From the NCBI RefSeq assembly GCF_014066305.1, contig NW_023501061.1:496001-560000 (forward strand): a stretch of DNA of 64,000 nucleotides, in the 5' to 3' direction. This DNA is from Letharia columbiana (lineage: Eukaryota; Ascomycota; Lecanoromycetes; Lecanorales; Parmeliaceae). Under the pieces are notes generated by a model. The model worked only from the letters and a program-made list of their open reading frames with translations, did not search any database and had not been told where the DNA came from. The position numbers were made by a program, and so were the translations under genes. Below, piece by piece: positions 1-12,314 of this stretch (its first letter is position 1; each line of letters opens with the position of its first letter).

Positions 1-2530
1 GCTTTAAGATCATCGACGTTCTGCATGTCCATTTTCTGGCCACCAAGCACAGAGGAGAACCAAGAACAAGACCCAGACGGAGTCTTAATATCGATCTTGC
101 AATGTTCCAAAGAACGTTGGTAAGGACCAGAACAAGGATGCATGTGATGAGAATGGTATGCCGTGTCAACCTTCAAGAGCCTGGCGAACTTGCCTTCGTC
201 TTCCAGAATTTCCTTGGCCTGCTCCACAGCTTCTGCGTTACCGGACAAAGTAACGCTTGCTGACGAATTACTGGCGGCGACTTGTAGCTTTCCTTCGAAT
301 TCGGGAAGGGCGCAGAGTTCGCCGGCGTCCTCCATGGATGTTCCTACTGCAAGCATAGCGCCAGATTCGTTGTCAGGGCCGCGAGCAAGTTTGCTGTACA
401 CGCCTCTGTAGTAGGCAATGCGGATTGCGTCACGCGCACATATGAAACCGGCTGCGTAAGCGGCGGCAATCTCTCCACTGGAGTGACCGACAACATTATC
501 GAATTCGATACCAGCCTGGCGGAGAAGGTCCACTAGGACGACTTGAACTGCTGTGCACAGAGGCTGCGAGAACTCCCCCTTGCTAAGGCGAGACGACGTT
601 GCTGGAGCAAGCATTTCAGTCTTGAGAGACCAGGTGGGACGGTCTGCCTCTGGGAGCTCTGCCAGGGACCTTTCGAGCTTATCGACGATGCTCTCGGCGA
701 AATTTGACGCCAAGATTAGCTCTTTACCCATAGTAGCCCATTGGGCACCTTGGCCAGTAAAGACACCCAAGATTCCGCGATGCTTCGTAATTGGTCGAGT
801 CGCAATGGAAGCAGATCCGGAAGATTTCTCCTCGAGTTTGGCTTCGATTTTGGAAGCAAGATTTTCTGCGGTAAGAGCGGAGAACGATGCTCGGAAAGGA
901 AACGCCGATCGTCGAGACAGCGTCAGAGACATATCTCTAAGGTTGAAGCCGACGTTTCCGCGCAAGAAAGCAACGTAAGTCTGGAGCTGGGATATGAGAG
1001 ATTTCTCCGAAATCGCTGAGAAGGTAAACGGCGTGGCGACAGTAGAGACCTGCTTGCTAACCTCGTTAGAAAAAGTGTCGTTGGGCTCATAATTCTCAAT
1101 GATCGCGTGTGCATTGGTGCCACCAAATCCTACAAACGGTCGCACATGTCAGTACTGGAACCCTTGATAAGGATGATGGAAATTACCAAAGCTGTTTACA
1201 CTAGCCCTGCGGGTGCCCCCCTCAGGTAGCGTAGGCCATGCCTGTGCCGCTATTGGCACTTGTAAATGGCCATAGAATGGCTCCAGGTCGGGATTGAGAG
1301 TGTTGAAGTGCATATTAGGAGGGATAATTTTGTTTCGGATGGCCATAGACGCTTTCAGAAGGCCGGCGATACCAGCAGTACCCTCTGTGTGCCCAATGAC
1401 AGTCTTGATAGAGCCGACAAAGAGAGTCTCGGTAGCATCCGTGGTGTTCTCCTGAGAGAAGAATGCCTCGTGAATGGCTCTCGCCTCTTGAGGGTCACCC
1501 GCCTTAGTACCGGTACCGTGAGCTTCGAAAAATTGAGGTCGATCAGCCTGCTTCGCCAGGTCCAAGCCAGCTCTGGCGTAAGTCTGACGGATCAAACTGG
1601 CCTGGGCTGTGGAGCTTGGCATAGTAATACCAGTGGTGCGGCCGTCTTGGTTGACACCGGTTTCTCGGATCAAACATTCAATGGTATCACCATCTGCTAT
1701 AGCAGCACTGAGGGTCTTGAGTACAACAGCTGCAATACCCTCTCCTCGTGCATAGCCATCCGCATTGGCGTCCCACATTCGAGAGCGGCCAGTTGGGGAC
1801 AACATGTTGAGGTTGCTCTCGGCGATGTACATCTCTGTCAAAGGTCGAAGCGATTAGTAAACAGTAACTAGAACCGGCATTTACAAAATCAAGAAGACTT
1901 ACTGGGTCCGAAAATGAGATTGGCCCCAGCAGCGACTGCAACGCGAGACTCGCCGCTCCTGAGAACTTGAGCAGCCTGGTGGACAGCAACCAGACTGGAG
2001 GAACAGGCAGTGTCAATGGTCATTGATGGACCCTTCCAGTCGAAGAAGTAAGAAATTCGGTTTGACATAATGCTGCGGGCACTACCAGTTGCAGCATAGG
2101 TCGGAATTGACTCCGTATCGTGATATACGATCTCGGCGTAGTCATCGCACATTACACCAACGTACACTGCGGTTGGCGATCCTTGCAAGGCTTCGATTGT
2201 TTGGCCAGCGGACTCGAGAGACTCGTATATAGTCTCAAGCAGTAAGCGCTGTTGCGGATCAATACAGTCCGCCTCTCCTCCCTGGATACTAAAGAAGTGG
2301 GCGTCAAAGGCGCGGGGGTCCTCTGAGAGAAAATAGGACTCGCGAACATTGCTTGCGCCATGATGATGGCCATCGACGTTGTAGAAATTCTCCGCCTTGA
2401 ACCTGTCAATTTTTGTCAGGACATCACGCGGTTGATGCAAGAGCTCCCAAAGTTTGGAGGGCGATGTCGCTTCTCCGGGGAATCGACAGCCACTTCCAAT
2501 GACCGCGATAGGCTCGTTGAGTTGAGTCAT
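1..2530 (-). CDS. Highly reducing polyketide synthase (or PKS-NRPS), N-terminal KS-AT part, truncated by window edge
   Basis: Starts at 2530 with Met followed directly by the KS signature [14 protein letters not shown], so the N-terminus is complete; the 3' part lies beyond base 1. The ketosynthase has its active-site Cys in DTACSSS (about residue 176), the His of EAHGTGT and the GHTEG motif. The acyltransferase follows with [14 protein letters not shown], read near 420-540. Two introns were placed: 1902-1835 (rejoining FGP to KMYIAES) and 1186-1130 (rejoining NSFG to FGGTNAHA). The opening residues resemble LovB and PKS-NRPS hybrids rather than other PKS clades (from memory of the family). 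DH, MT, KR and any NRPS half are outside the window. The LovC-type reductase at 8961 suggests its own ER is inactive or absent, which cannot be seen here. It would make the reduced polyketide backbone of the left cluster. Confidence 0.93.
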
Positions 2531-4350
2531 GTCGTAAGCGTAGGAGTAAGGACTGGGTTTTTCGGTTCTATTCTAGAGGAGGACTAGAGTACTATTGGAT
2601 TCTAGACTGTGGGTATCCTAAGACTGTGTGACACAGCGCGAACTAGTCAGCTATTCAATAGGGGTTTTACCTAGAGAGTGGAATATGTCTTTCTATATGA
2701 CAGAAAGATAGAATATGTTGTTTCTGTGGAGTTGCCTTTGAAGCCGGAAAGGTTTATTCTGCGTGTCTGAAGGAGTTTCCTCGGTACCTGCACGAGTTAT
2801 CCTGTTCTGACTGGGGACCGTACCTGGGTAGTAGAGTGATCTGTTTGGCGGGAGACAATAATCTCTGCAGAAACAGTGTCCTATTTCTAAGACCCAAGGG
2901 TTCGTCGTGCGTGGGTGGAAAAGTTTCTTCTTCACCTGTGTAAGTTATTTATTTATGTGCAAGGGGCTTACCTAAAGAGTCAAGTGACTAGTTCAGTACG
3001 GTAGAAGGATGTGGGGGGATTGACTTCGTCTGAAAATTTTGAGAGTTGAATCTCTGTGGCAAATAAATACCTACTCTTGAAGTGTATACAAGATGATTTC
3101 GCTTTATTCGCAGCAGAACTGTCCATATAAAAGACATAGCACCTACCTTGACCACAGCGGCGTAGGCTCATTGCTGCGGTCGAGTTCTGATTGCTACAAT
3201 GCCATACGTGGGAACAATGTGCCGACCAACGGTTCATCTCATCAGTCAAACGAGAGCTGAAACCGCGTCCTCCAACCGAAGGATGCAGATGAGCCTCCAC
3301 CGGTGACATGAGACGGTAAGATCAGATACGACATTGAAACGGTCTCAGATCGCAATGACCTGCAGCGCGGGGAGATTATGCCACGTGAAGAATGCAGCTG
3401 AATATGTGCAGGCCTGAGGCGAAAGAAATGCACAGCAGGCATGCCTGTCGGGCCCAGAGACTCAGCACAACAAGAGGCCGGAGCGTTTAATGATCCTGAA
3501 GTTCCCTTATTGCGACATCATCCGTTTCGAGAGATATAGTGCTGACGGTTGACCTGAAAGAGCTGACCCATCTGTTTTTGTATTCATTTTATGCTTGTTT
3601 CATGTCATTGTCATGTCATGCTCATATCGCCCCCAGATTTTCAGTGGCGGAGTACGCTAGCAGAAATAGCATGAGTAGATATCTGGACCAATCAACTACT
3701 TTGCTGACTGCTATGAGATCGCGCTAGTAGGTGAGCTGAGCACCAAAACAACGTCGCGTCTCGGAAGTGCCCCCCTTGGCCCCGAAAGTAAAACTCGCAC
3801 GCCGTAGCTCTGGAAGCGCGCCTATAGGCCTGCGAGGGCCCACCGATTTAAGAGCCTTCTACGCCTAGGGTTAGGGCTTGTGTTAGACAAGTGGGACGGG
3901 CGAGGCCATTGCGACACTGTCATTATCGCGTTATGTTCATAAAGGCAACGATTATGAACGCCTTCTGCAGTCCAGACCTACTGGGAGCCTGCTCTACCAC
4001 TGCTTTCAGAAAGAGCATGGTGAAGAATGAAATGTCCAATAATTGACGTTACTTTGTTTGTCAATATTCAAGTTCCGCAGGTATTCTCCTGTTAGGATGT
4101 CTGAGTGCGTATGACTGTGAAAGCGATTTATAGAGAAACAGATAGAGAGACGGACACAAGTCAGACGCTGGTTCTACATTTGAATCGAAACACCAGTGCG
4201 CAGAATTCGCCCAATAGCCTACCTATGTCTCCCTGTGCTATCAAGCCGTAATCCTGATGCTACGATCCATCATGGCTTTTCCCCAAGCGCCATAGCCATC
4301 TGAACATAACCAGTGTCATAATCATCCACTCAACATCCCGCCAGCAATCT
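2531..4350. other. Intergenic region upstream of the PKS
   Basis: About 1.8 kb between the PKS start (minus strand, 2530) and the 3' end of the P450 at 4351. Open frames here are short, overlap on both strands and show no recognisable domain. It must hold the PKS promoter and 5' leader. A short TAGGGTTAGGG stretch near 3870 looks telomere-like but is only about two units long. Confidence 0.5.
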
Positions 4351-6111
4351 CTACCACCCCTCTACAATCTTCGCTTTGACCCAAATCCCCTTCAACGGCT
4401 TTGCCGAAAACGCTCCCCCGGAAACAACCACATTCTTTTCATCCAACTCCTTCTCGTCCCTCAACACAAATTCAAACCTCCCCACCCACGCAGCCACGAC
4501 GCACGCCATCTCTGACCTCGCGAACCCAGAGCCAATACAGTTCCTCGGCCCATGCATAAACGACAGAAGTCCATACTTGCTGCTAGCACCTCCAGTGGCA
4601 TCAGGCTTGCCTTCGGCCGTCATCCAGCGCTCTGGTCTGAACTGATCGGCGTCGGGGCCCCACTGGTTCTTGTCCCTGTTCGTGCCTGTGATGGCGACGA
4701 TGATGCGGGTTTCCTTGGGCACGAAATGGCCGAGGATCGTGGTGTCGCAGGCCGCGGTGCGCGTGGTCATGGGAATGGGAGGCCAGTAGCGGAGGATCTC
4801 GTTGCAGAAGGCGTTCAGGAGAGGCATCTGGTCGATGTCCGTACTGGCGATGTTGGTGTCGCTGCTGAGAGGGCTTGGGAGGCTTTCGCGGACTTCGGCG
4901 CGGAGACGGGCTTGCCAGTCGGGGTGCACGCACATCATGTAGATCGCCCAGGTGATACCGACGGAGACTGTCTCGTGGCCGGCTGCGAGGAAGGTCATCA
5001 TCTGGTCTACCATACCATCTTCAGCGATCTCTTGGCTCTTGACCATGATGCTGAGGATGTCGATGTCGGTCAGTTCTTTCCTAGCCAGCTTCTCCTGCTT
5101 GATACGGATCACATCGCGGCAGGTCGCTTTGATCGTTTGCGCGGCGTGTTCCATGGCGAGGTTGCGTTTGATGGGGATGATGTTTACAATCCATCCGGGA
5201 ATGACGCCTTTCAGGATCGCAAATATTTGGAGTAGACGTGTAGGTTCGAAGACGATACGGTAGGTGCGGTTGAGGGGCGTTTCTGGGTCTTTAATTGCTC
5301 CGAAGTCCTTTCCCAGCGCTGCGAGTGTGATGACGTCTAAAGCGGCTCGCGATGCCCATTCTCCTATGTCGAAGGTGGAAAGTTCCTTCTCCTTCGATGT
5401 ATCATTCTTCATCAACTCCGTCATTTTGTCTGTCACTTCCTTGGCTTTTTCCCAGAAGACCGGATACAGATCCTTGATGTGCTTGACAGCAAACGCCGGC
5501 ATGAGAAGCTTCCTTTGTCGCTTGTGTTCGTCTCCATCTGCCAGGACAAGACCAGGACCGAGGATTTGCCCTCCGATGTACGTTAGCTGTCGAGGTTTGA
5601 TAAATTCGTAGTTTCTCGTGCAAATCTCGGCAAGCGCTTTCGGGGAAGTGGTCACAAGTCGTTCGCTGTTGAAGATACCCAAGTAGCGGAATACACCGTC
5701 ATGGGGGATTGTGCGTAGCCTGGAAAGACGGTTAACTGTCTTTACTATGAATTCTTGGGGTATCTATGCCATACCATTCAGCGGCCGGAGCGCCGTTGGC
5801 CTCTGAAAAGATTCGTGCTGCGTTACCGTTCCACCAACTTGCATTCTAAAATCATTAGTACGTCGTTCTCCTTGATCTTGCAGAAGACCAATTACCTCAG
5901 GACCTGGCAAATGCCTCAACGGCGAGAAGTATTTGGGATACAGAATGACTTTCCAGAAAGCCCATATTGAAAAGCACAGTGTCCAAATCTGAAAGAACGT
6001 CCCAACGAAGCTTGGCCGAGAGGAAAGCAGAATGTCTGGTTTGTAAGTGACAAGTGCGTATGCCACAAGAGCTGAGAAGCCAGTCACAGGTCTCACGGGT
6101 ACATCCGACAT
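4351..6111 (-). CDS. Cytochrome P450 monooxygenase
   Basis: Spliced model 6111-5896, 5845-5775, 5719-4351, giving 551 residues, a normal length for a fungal microsomal P450. Introns are 5895-5846 (GTAATT..TTTTAG, 50 bp) and 5774-5720 (GTATGG..TTCCAG, 55 bp). Splicing yields a continuous proline-rich hinge (LRHLPGPE) followed by NASWWNGN. The N-terminus is hydrophobic, consistent with an ER membrane anchor. Motifs in order: I-helix oxygen-binding AGHET, K-helix ExxR in NEILRYWPP, FRPERW, and the haem-binding FMHGPRNCIG with its Cys ligand. It lies downstream of the PKS on the same strand, so it probably oxidises the left-cluster polyketide. The substrate cannot be read from sequence. Confidence 0.93.
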
Positions 6112-7009
6112 TGTCGCGAAGGTCTGTCAAGATCAAAAAGCTCGCGAAGATACTGTTCAAATGAGAAAGGAGACTGCCACTTAGAAAGACAAAATATTGT
6201 ATCTCCAAGATTTCGAGCCAAAAAGAGAATCCTGAATTCTTCTTCTTGATAGATTTGGGCAAGCAGCGAGACAAGCGCAAGAACACTGACTCAACGGAAT
6301 TGACAGCGTCCGTACCTCGGCGTGAGGATCTTTGCTGACACCTGCTGTGCCAACATAGCAACGACAGCAGGACTTTTGCCTGAAACCATCTCGAAGCAGT
6401 GGTTCGATGTTACATGTGTCCCAAACACATTATTAGACACAGTTCAACAAGTCTGTCACGAATGACATTGTACTAGCGCAGCGCAACCCTCGCTTGTCAC
6501 GCTTAAGGCGTAGACGCAGCCTTCGCTTATTTTTATGTGACGGCTTACTTCATGGAACACCAACTTGGTCATGCATAACATCAGCCGAAACGTAGGATTC
6601 ACAAAGATGGCCTGTCTGGGGCTGATGTTTGGCCCCAAGGATCAAACCTTGTCAAGATCAAGCTTTGGTCTCGCAGATCCTGCCGACAAGGATCGAGTCG
6701 GGTCATTTGGGCTCGCCTCCTCCTTATGCATGCACCTCGCACAGGATTTGATCTCACAATACGAAACGATGGCGTGCCCGAAAAGACTCTGGCCGCGGGC
6801 TGTGGGGTGCGAAAATCTATGCTGTCAGGACTGAGCGTGCTTCTCAAGGACCCTGGAATTATACATTTGAGTCTTGGCTTTCCTTCTCCGTCTCTCATAT
6901 CGCTCTATTGCAGTATTGTCTCGATCTTTTCTCTATTTACCACACTTCTGCCATCTTGAATCCCTACAGTACGATCGTATTTGAGTCCATTTTAGCAACA
7001 GCATCAAAG
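6112..7009. other. Divergent intergenic region
   Basis: Lies between the P450 (minus) and the membrane protein (plus), so it should contain both promoters. No open frame here has a recognisable domain. Confidence 0.5.
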
Positions 7010-8018
7010 ATGACCATCACATACCGCGATGGCGTCGCCATTCTTCAAGTCGTTGCCTTCGTACCAACTCTCGCCTTTGGCATCATACTGGCAATGCGTC
7101 ACGGATTTGCCAAAAGCTCTGGCTGGGTCCTCCTGATTTCTTTTTCCATCTGCCGCCTCGTAGGCGCGATCTGCCAGCTTATAGCGATATCGCATCCGTC
7201 AACGGGCGTCTATACGGCCGCTATCGTCTGCATTTCCATCGGTCTCTCGCCATTGACTCTGATCTGTTTGGGACTGCTTACTAGAGTGTATGCGTTTCTC
7301 CCCTGCACAAAGCCGAATCAGTTCTAACATGCACAACAGAAACAACTTCATTCCCCGCCCAATACCACGGCCTGTTTTCCAAGGCATAAGCATCTTCAGT
7401 CTTGCTGGGATGAGTCTTGGTGTCTATGGCGGAATCAAAGCCAGCGAATCGAAAACCCCCTTCGTTCTGAACCCAGAGAGCAAAACCGCAGTTGCCCTCT
7501 TCACGACCGTCTTTGTCGTTGTGCTCATCGTCTTTGTCGTGCTCATGGCACAGATCGTATATGTGGAACCGGGAGAACGAAGACTTCTCTACGCGGTCGC
7601 CATGGCATCGCCACTCATCGCTGTCCGGCTCACCTACGGCCTGATTGTGGATTTTGCCCAGAACAAGCATTTCAGCTATTTTTACGGAAGCGTTACGATA
7701 TACCTCTTCATGGCTGTTGTACCAGAGATCATCGCATGTGCAATCTACATCATCACCGGTGTCACTCTCCGAAAATTGCCAAAGGACGACACGGGCAAGC
7801 ATGTGCCTCTCGACGACATGCCAGGCCACTATAGCCCCACCAGTACCACAGGGATCTGGCCGGGGGCTCCTATGGAGACTCAAGATCAATACGAGCAGCC
7901 AACCGCTGGCTCAACTCGGCTGCAGCCTGATTCACCGCCTCCAAAGAGAAAGGGAGGAGGGCCGATCTCGATGCTCTACTACTTGGGGAAAGACGCTTAT
8001 CAGTCGAGGAGAGGCTGA
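7010..8018 (+). CDS. Multi-pass integral membrane protein (DUF7702-like)
   Basis: Spliced model 7010-7287 and 7340-8018, 318 residues. The intron 7288-7339 (GTATGC..CAACAG) joins LLTR to VNNFIPRP in frame. The start is the Met of MTITYRDG, in good context (AAGATG). The first three quarters carry about six or seven hydrophobic segments typical of a polytopic membrane protein; the last 70 or so residues are polar and probably cytosolic, ending in SRRG. The opening residues and topology match a fungal family of unknown function that I recall as DUF7702; the family name is from memory. No catalytic motif is visible. Its position between the P450 and the trans-ER makes cluster membership possible but unproven. 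Confidence 0.8.
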
Positions 8019-8960
8019 AGCGGCTAACAGGCATGTGGTTGAGAATTTGTCATGTATGATAAGAGTTGCATAGCATTCTGGACCGCGTTTCATTTGTTCT
8101 GTTGGAATTAGAAAAGATGAACTTCATGATGGCCGGCGTAAGGAACGGTGGGGAAGAGGGATAAAATGGCCGCGCCAAGGTGCGGAGCGGCGCGATTACC
8201 CGTGGTGGACCCTAGCGGTCATGTAATTTAAATGAGTAAAAGTACTTTTAGGTATCACAATGTTTCCAGCCCTACAATCAATGACGACGGCTTTCTCATT
8301 TCAAAACGACGGTTGAGGCTTTCTTTGAATGTTGTCATTTTGCTGTTGCGAAGCTCTTGATGTCTGTGATGAGTTTCACTTCGATATTGGTATGCTGCCT
8401 CGTACAGAAAAGAAAAGATCTGATTGATCCGGCTGCGGCGTGAGGCTAGGGTCCGAGCTGTTACGTGTATTTCTTTCTTTTTGACGAAGGCGCATCTTGC
8501 TCTCCACGCAGATGCTACCATTCCAAGACTCAACAGCTTCACCGCCATCTCTGCAGTAATCGTTGGTCTAATGACACAGGGTCACGCAGTTCAGTTGTAT
8601 CATCGTGCAAGATGTCGTGAGAATCTAGTTTCAGAGATCTCAGCCTCGCAGGAACCGGGCTTGCCGCAGTCATGCACCGCAGGTCAGCTTGCACCAACAA
8701 GACAAGTGAAGAGGCGGTCTCGAGCCCAGCTGAATGCAGCGTTGGGGCAATGGCAAGCGTCTCGACTAAATAACGTCTTACAGCATTGTTTCAGCATGTC
8801 TGGTCTATTGTTATGTCACGCCATGAAGGCACGGTAGATCAAGCTCGAATTTCTCCATTCATATTATTACAAGCGCTCCATCTCAGACACTGCATTTTCA
8901 CCACTACAAACTTATCTAAAAGCCAGACGCTTCAACACTTACATCTTCATCTTAATCATT
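8019..8960. other. Intergenic region upstream of the trans-enoyl reductase
   Basis: About 940 bp without a supportable gene. It contains the 3' flank of the membrane protein and the promoter of the reductase. Confidence 0.5.
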
Positions 8961-10095
8961 ATGGCCAGACAGGACAACCTCCCATCCACCCAGACAGCAA
9001 TCGTCGCTGGTCCCGCTGGCGAATTCGTTATCTCCCACGATGTCCCCGTCATCGACCTCGAGCCCGACGCCGTCATTATCAAAACAGCGGCGGTGGCTCT
9101 CAATCCCGCGGACACCAAGATGGTCGGTGACTTTGTCGTTCCCGGTGCCATCTTTGGCTTTGACTGCGCAGGAACGATTGTTGCTGTCGGTTCTGCCGTC
9201 AAGAAAGACTTAGTAATTGGTGATCGCGTCTGCGGAAGTGCAGATGGTATGAGCCGTCTGCGACCGCTGGGTGGAGGTTTTGCGCAATACGCTTCATTGC
9301 CTGGTGATATGGCTTTGAAGATTCCGGACAACGTTACCTCTGATGCTGCTGCTGCTTACGGCACTGCACTTGCGTCTGCGGGCATGGCGCTGTTTTATTC
9401 ATTGAAAATTCCTGCAACATTGCTGGAAGAGCCTGCGAAGATCCCTTTTCCCGTTCTGGTTTATGGAGGTAGTACTTCTACCGGAACCATGGCTATCCAA
9501 CTTCTCAAAGCGTATGATCCCCAATCACCCACAGAATATCGCTGGACAGACAGGCTAACGCGAATACAGATGTGGGCTCAAACCTATCACAACTTGCTCC
9601 CCTAAGAACTTCGCCTTCGTCAAATCTTTCGGTGCCGAAGAAGCATTCGACTACAACTCCCCCACTTGCGCCCAGGACATCAAAGCCTACTGCAAAAACC
9701 AGCTCGCCTACGCCCTCGACTGCATCACGCAGCAACAAACCATGAAAATCTGCTACGCCGCCATCGGCCGCGTAGGCGGACGCTACACCGCTCTGGACCC
9801 ATACCCTGAGAACCAAGCTACCCGCAAGATCGTGAAGCCAGACTGGATCTTGGCCACAAGAATTACGGGCAAGGGCTGCACTTGGCCCGAGCCATATGGC
9901 AGTGCGCCGGATCCAGAGCTACGCGAGTTTGCGCACCCGTTCTTCGGGGTTATGCAGAAGCTGCTTGATGAGGGGAAGATCCGGCCGCATCCTGCGAGGC
10001 CGAGTCAGGGTGGGTTCGAGGCGCTTATTGAGGGAGTGGGGATCATCAGGCGAGGAGAGATTAGTGGTGAAAAGCTTGTTTATCGTCTTTCTTGA
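8961..10095 (+). CDS. Trans-acting enoyl reductase (LovC-type, MDR superfamily)
   Basis: Spliced model 8961-9511 and 9570-10095, 358 residues, normal for the family. The intron 9512-9569 (GTATGA..ATACAG) rejoins LLKA to CGLKPITTCSPKNF, keeping the NADPH-binding fold intact. Visible features: N-terminal GroES-like part with LNPADTKM and FGFDCAG; the nucleotide-binding stretch VYGGSTSTG; then CSPKNF, as in LovC/ApdC-type stand-alone reductases; C-terminus GEKLVYRL. No zinc-ligand set is apparent, as expected for this branch. These proteins work with highly reducing PKSs whose own ER is non-functional, reducing the enoyl thioester at chosen extension cycles. The PKS at 1-2530 is the obvious partner. 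Confidence 0.93.
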
Positions 10096-10610
10096 GCATG
10101 TATGGCGATTGTGATATTCTTGTCATTTGTGGAGGTTCTTGAGCGAAATGAAAGGGTGCACTCAATGTATGATAGGCTATGCGTAGGTGTGCTCAAATGG
10201 CGTGGCAATAATAAGGATCGGAGCAGAAGACTGATCAATTTTCATCTCAGAACTCTTGCTGGCGTATCCTAACAGGAAATTACGCCAATTGGTCGAAGCA
10301 GCAAATCTTTTGCTATATCTGCTCAGGATGATTACACCACTCTCTTCCCACTATGAAAATCGAACTCTGCAACTCTCGGTTTCCCCACTCAGAGTTGCCT
10401 TCCCCTATCAAAAAGACTGTCCTACTGAATAAACAATCTGAACCCGAGACCTTCTCTAAACTCGCTGAGCCGAATCTATCACAAGATATGCGAATACCTC
10501 AACCTCATCCCCAAACTCCGCGCCTCCAACACCTCCCAAACCCACCCCCTCTACCCCTCCACAACCACCCAAACCATCCAAGCCAATCCTCTCTACCCAG
10601 CCCTTGCTGT

Positions 10611-10641
10611 ACCAAACCAAACCAAACCAAACCAAACCAAC
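10611..10641. repeat. (CCAAA)n pentanucleotide microsatellite
   Basis: Five to six consecutive ACCAA/CCAAA units in intergenic DNA. A simple-sequence repeat likely to vary in copy number. Confidence 0.85.
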
Positions 10642-12253
10642 CTTCCACCCCCAACCCGTTCCAGCCCTACTCCTCCACCCCATGCGACGTTGCAGATCCC
10701 ACGGGAAGCCTAAACCAGACCACGATCCGTGGCGTGTAAAACGGCCTTGCCTTACCGCAGTTGTGCAGGAAGCCTGACTGACGAAAGGGACCGGACGCCG
10801 GAGATGGGCCATGACGGCCGACCGATCGATCGATGACGGTTTCCGGCCCCCGCACATCCGTCATGCGCTAGCATCTCACGCTGACGTGCATCCTTTACCT
10901 ACCACTTTAATCCGACCTCGCTTAGAGGGAAGAAATAAGCGGCGGGCGCAGCTCGTGACTGCGTGCGTGACGTGACGTGACCATTTTTTGGGGCTCTGGC
11001 TGCAGGGATTGCGGAGGTGCATCAGGTGACCGGATCGGTGGTGCGTGACGGATGTGAGATCGGCGGGGCGGGGCTCTGATGCGGGTACGCGGGGTTTGGC
11101 GGACTGACTGACTGCCTTGCGGTGGTCTTGGGGGATTGCGTGGGTCTTGGCCTTGTGAGTCGCTTTGGTGTCGATGTTGGCGGGTGGAGTGTACTGGAAT
11201 TTGTGTTGCGGTAGGGATGTTGGGGGTGTGTGTTTGGGTTGTTGGGGGGAACCATTGGAGTTTATTTTTACTGGTGGCTTACATGGCGGAGATTGAGGTG
11301 CATGACTGGATCGAGCCGTCTGGTGCCTACATCTGGGATCTGCGGAGTGGTTTGGTTCATTGCACGTGCGATGCCGAGATGCGTGACCTGAGGGAGAGTT
11401 GACCCTTTTCGATCGGCAATGCATGTCTTACTAAGACGAGACGATGCTCTTCCCAATTTACCCATCTCCCAATGGTGTATGACCGACATCAATGTCCTAC
11501 TAACACCATCCCTAAGATCCCCACGAACACCCCCATCCCATGATCTCCCTTCGGAGACTTTCTGTGCTCCTCCCACGTGCCATACCAACGTGGTGACCAG
11601 CTCCGGCACACGTGGGACTGCATGACCGGGTCGGCGGCCTTGGCATGCTGAAACACCGAATGAATATCCGACTTGGACCCTCTTCCTAGAATAGAAGCTG
11701 GATTCGTTGTACATCATCACCCTTACCCAACGTTGTATGGCACGGGTCAATACCTCTCATGGGTCGGGCGGTGTGTGTGATTGAGATGGGTACCTCAGTC
11801 AAGCAGGATGAGATTGGCCCCCGTTGATGCTTACTTGTGTTGTATCAATGTCCAAAACAGGGGGAGAGGGGAAGACGGTGAGCACTGCCATTCGTTGTGA
11901 GCGCTCTGTTGTCTTTATGTAACATACCAACGTGATGACACGGGCGAGAATCCTGTGCGAACAGGAGATGGGTCTGACTGTCAACGGTGTCTTGCCGATG
12001 TGAAACAGGAAGTTGTTGAACTGCAACCCTTGTAAGTAAGTCTGAACATGAAGGCTGTGAGCAGAGATAGACAAGGCGTGGCGAGGGGAAAGAAATGGCC
12101 GTCCCGCACACACAATTACTCCCCCCAACGTTCAAAATTTCCCTTCTACCTCGAGTTTGAAATCAATCCAAACTCTCAACCCTTCTACACATCTCTCCAA
12201 ACCATCACCAAGTCCCTCACACCAGAGCTCACAACAAACCTACCCACCATCCG

Positions 12254-12286
12254 CACTCACTCACTCACTCACTCACTCACTCACAC
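12254..12286. repeat. (CACT)8 tetranucleotide microsatellite
   Basis: About eight perfect CACT units immediately upstream of the FSH hydrolase start, in its probable 5' leader. Confidence 0.9.
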
Positions 12287-12314
12287 CTTCGCCACCTCCA
12301 CCCCCCGCACCACC

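Larger units (their letters stand above)
10096..12314. other. Long intergenic region, no supportable gene
   Basis: 2.2 kb between the enoyl reductase and the FSH hydrolase. It has short open frames on both strands, all low in complexity (Pro/Gln/Thr- or Gly/Trp-rich), without domain motifs. It contains a CCAAA pentanucleotide repeat near 10611 and a CACT tetranucleotide repeat just before the hydrolase start. Confidence 0.5.

Noticed and set aside
163..1019. Plus-strand open frames at 163-411, 553-978 and 741-1019
   Set aside because: They lie opposite the AT domain of the PKS, whose minus-strand frame carries clear motifs; they are shadows.
3860..3890. Telomere-like TAGGGTTAGGG stretch
   Set aside because: Only about two units, within intergenic DNA and not at a sequence end; chance or an ancient remnant cannot be told apart.
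10353..11424. Several 60-180-codon frames on both strands
   Set aside because: Low-complexity Pro/Gln/Thr or Gly/Trp composition caused by the CCAAA repeat and GC skew; no domain, no consistent start or splice pattern.
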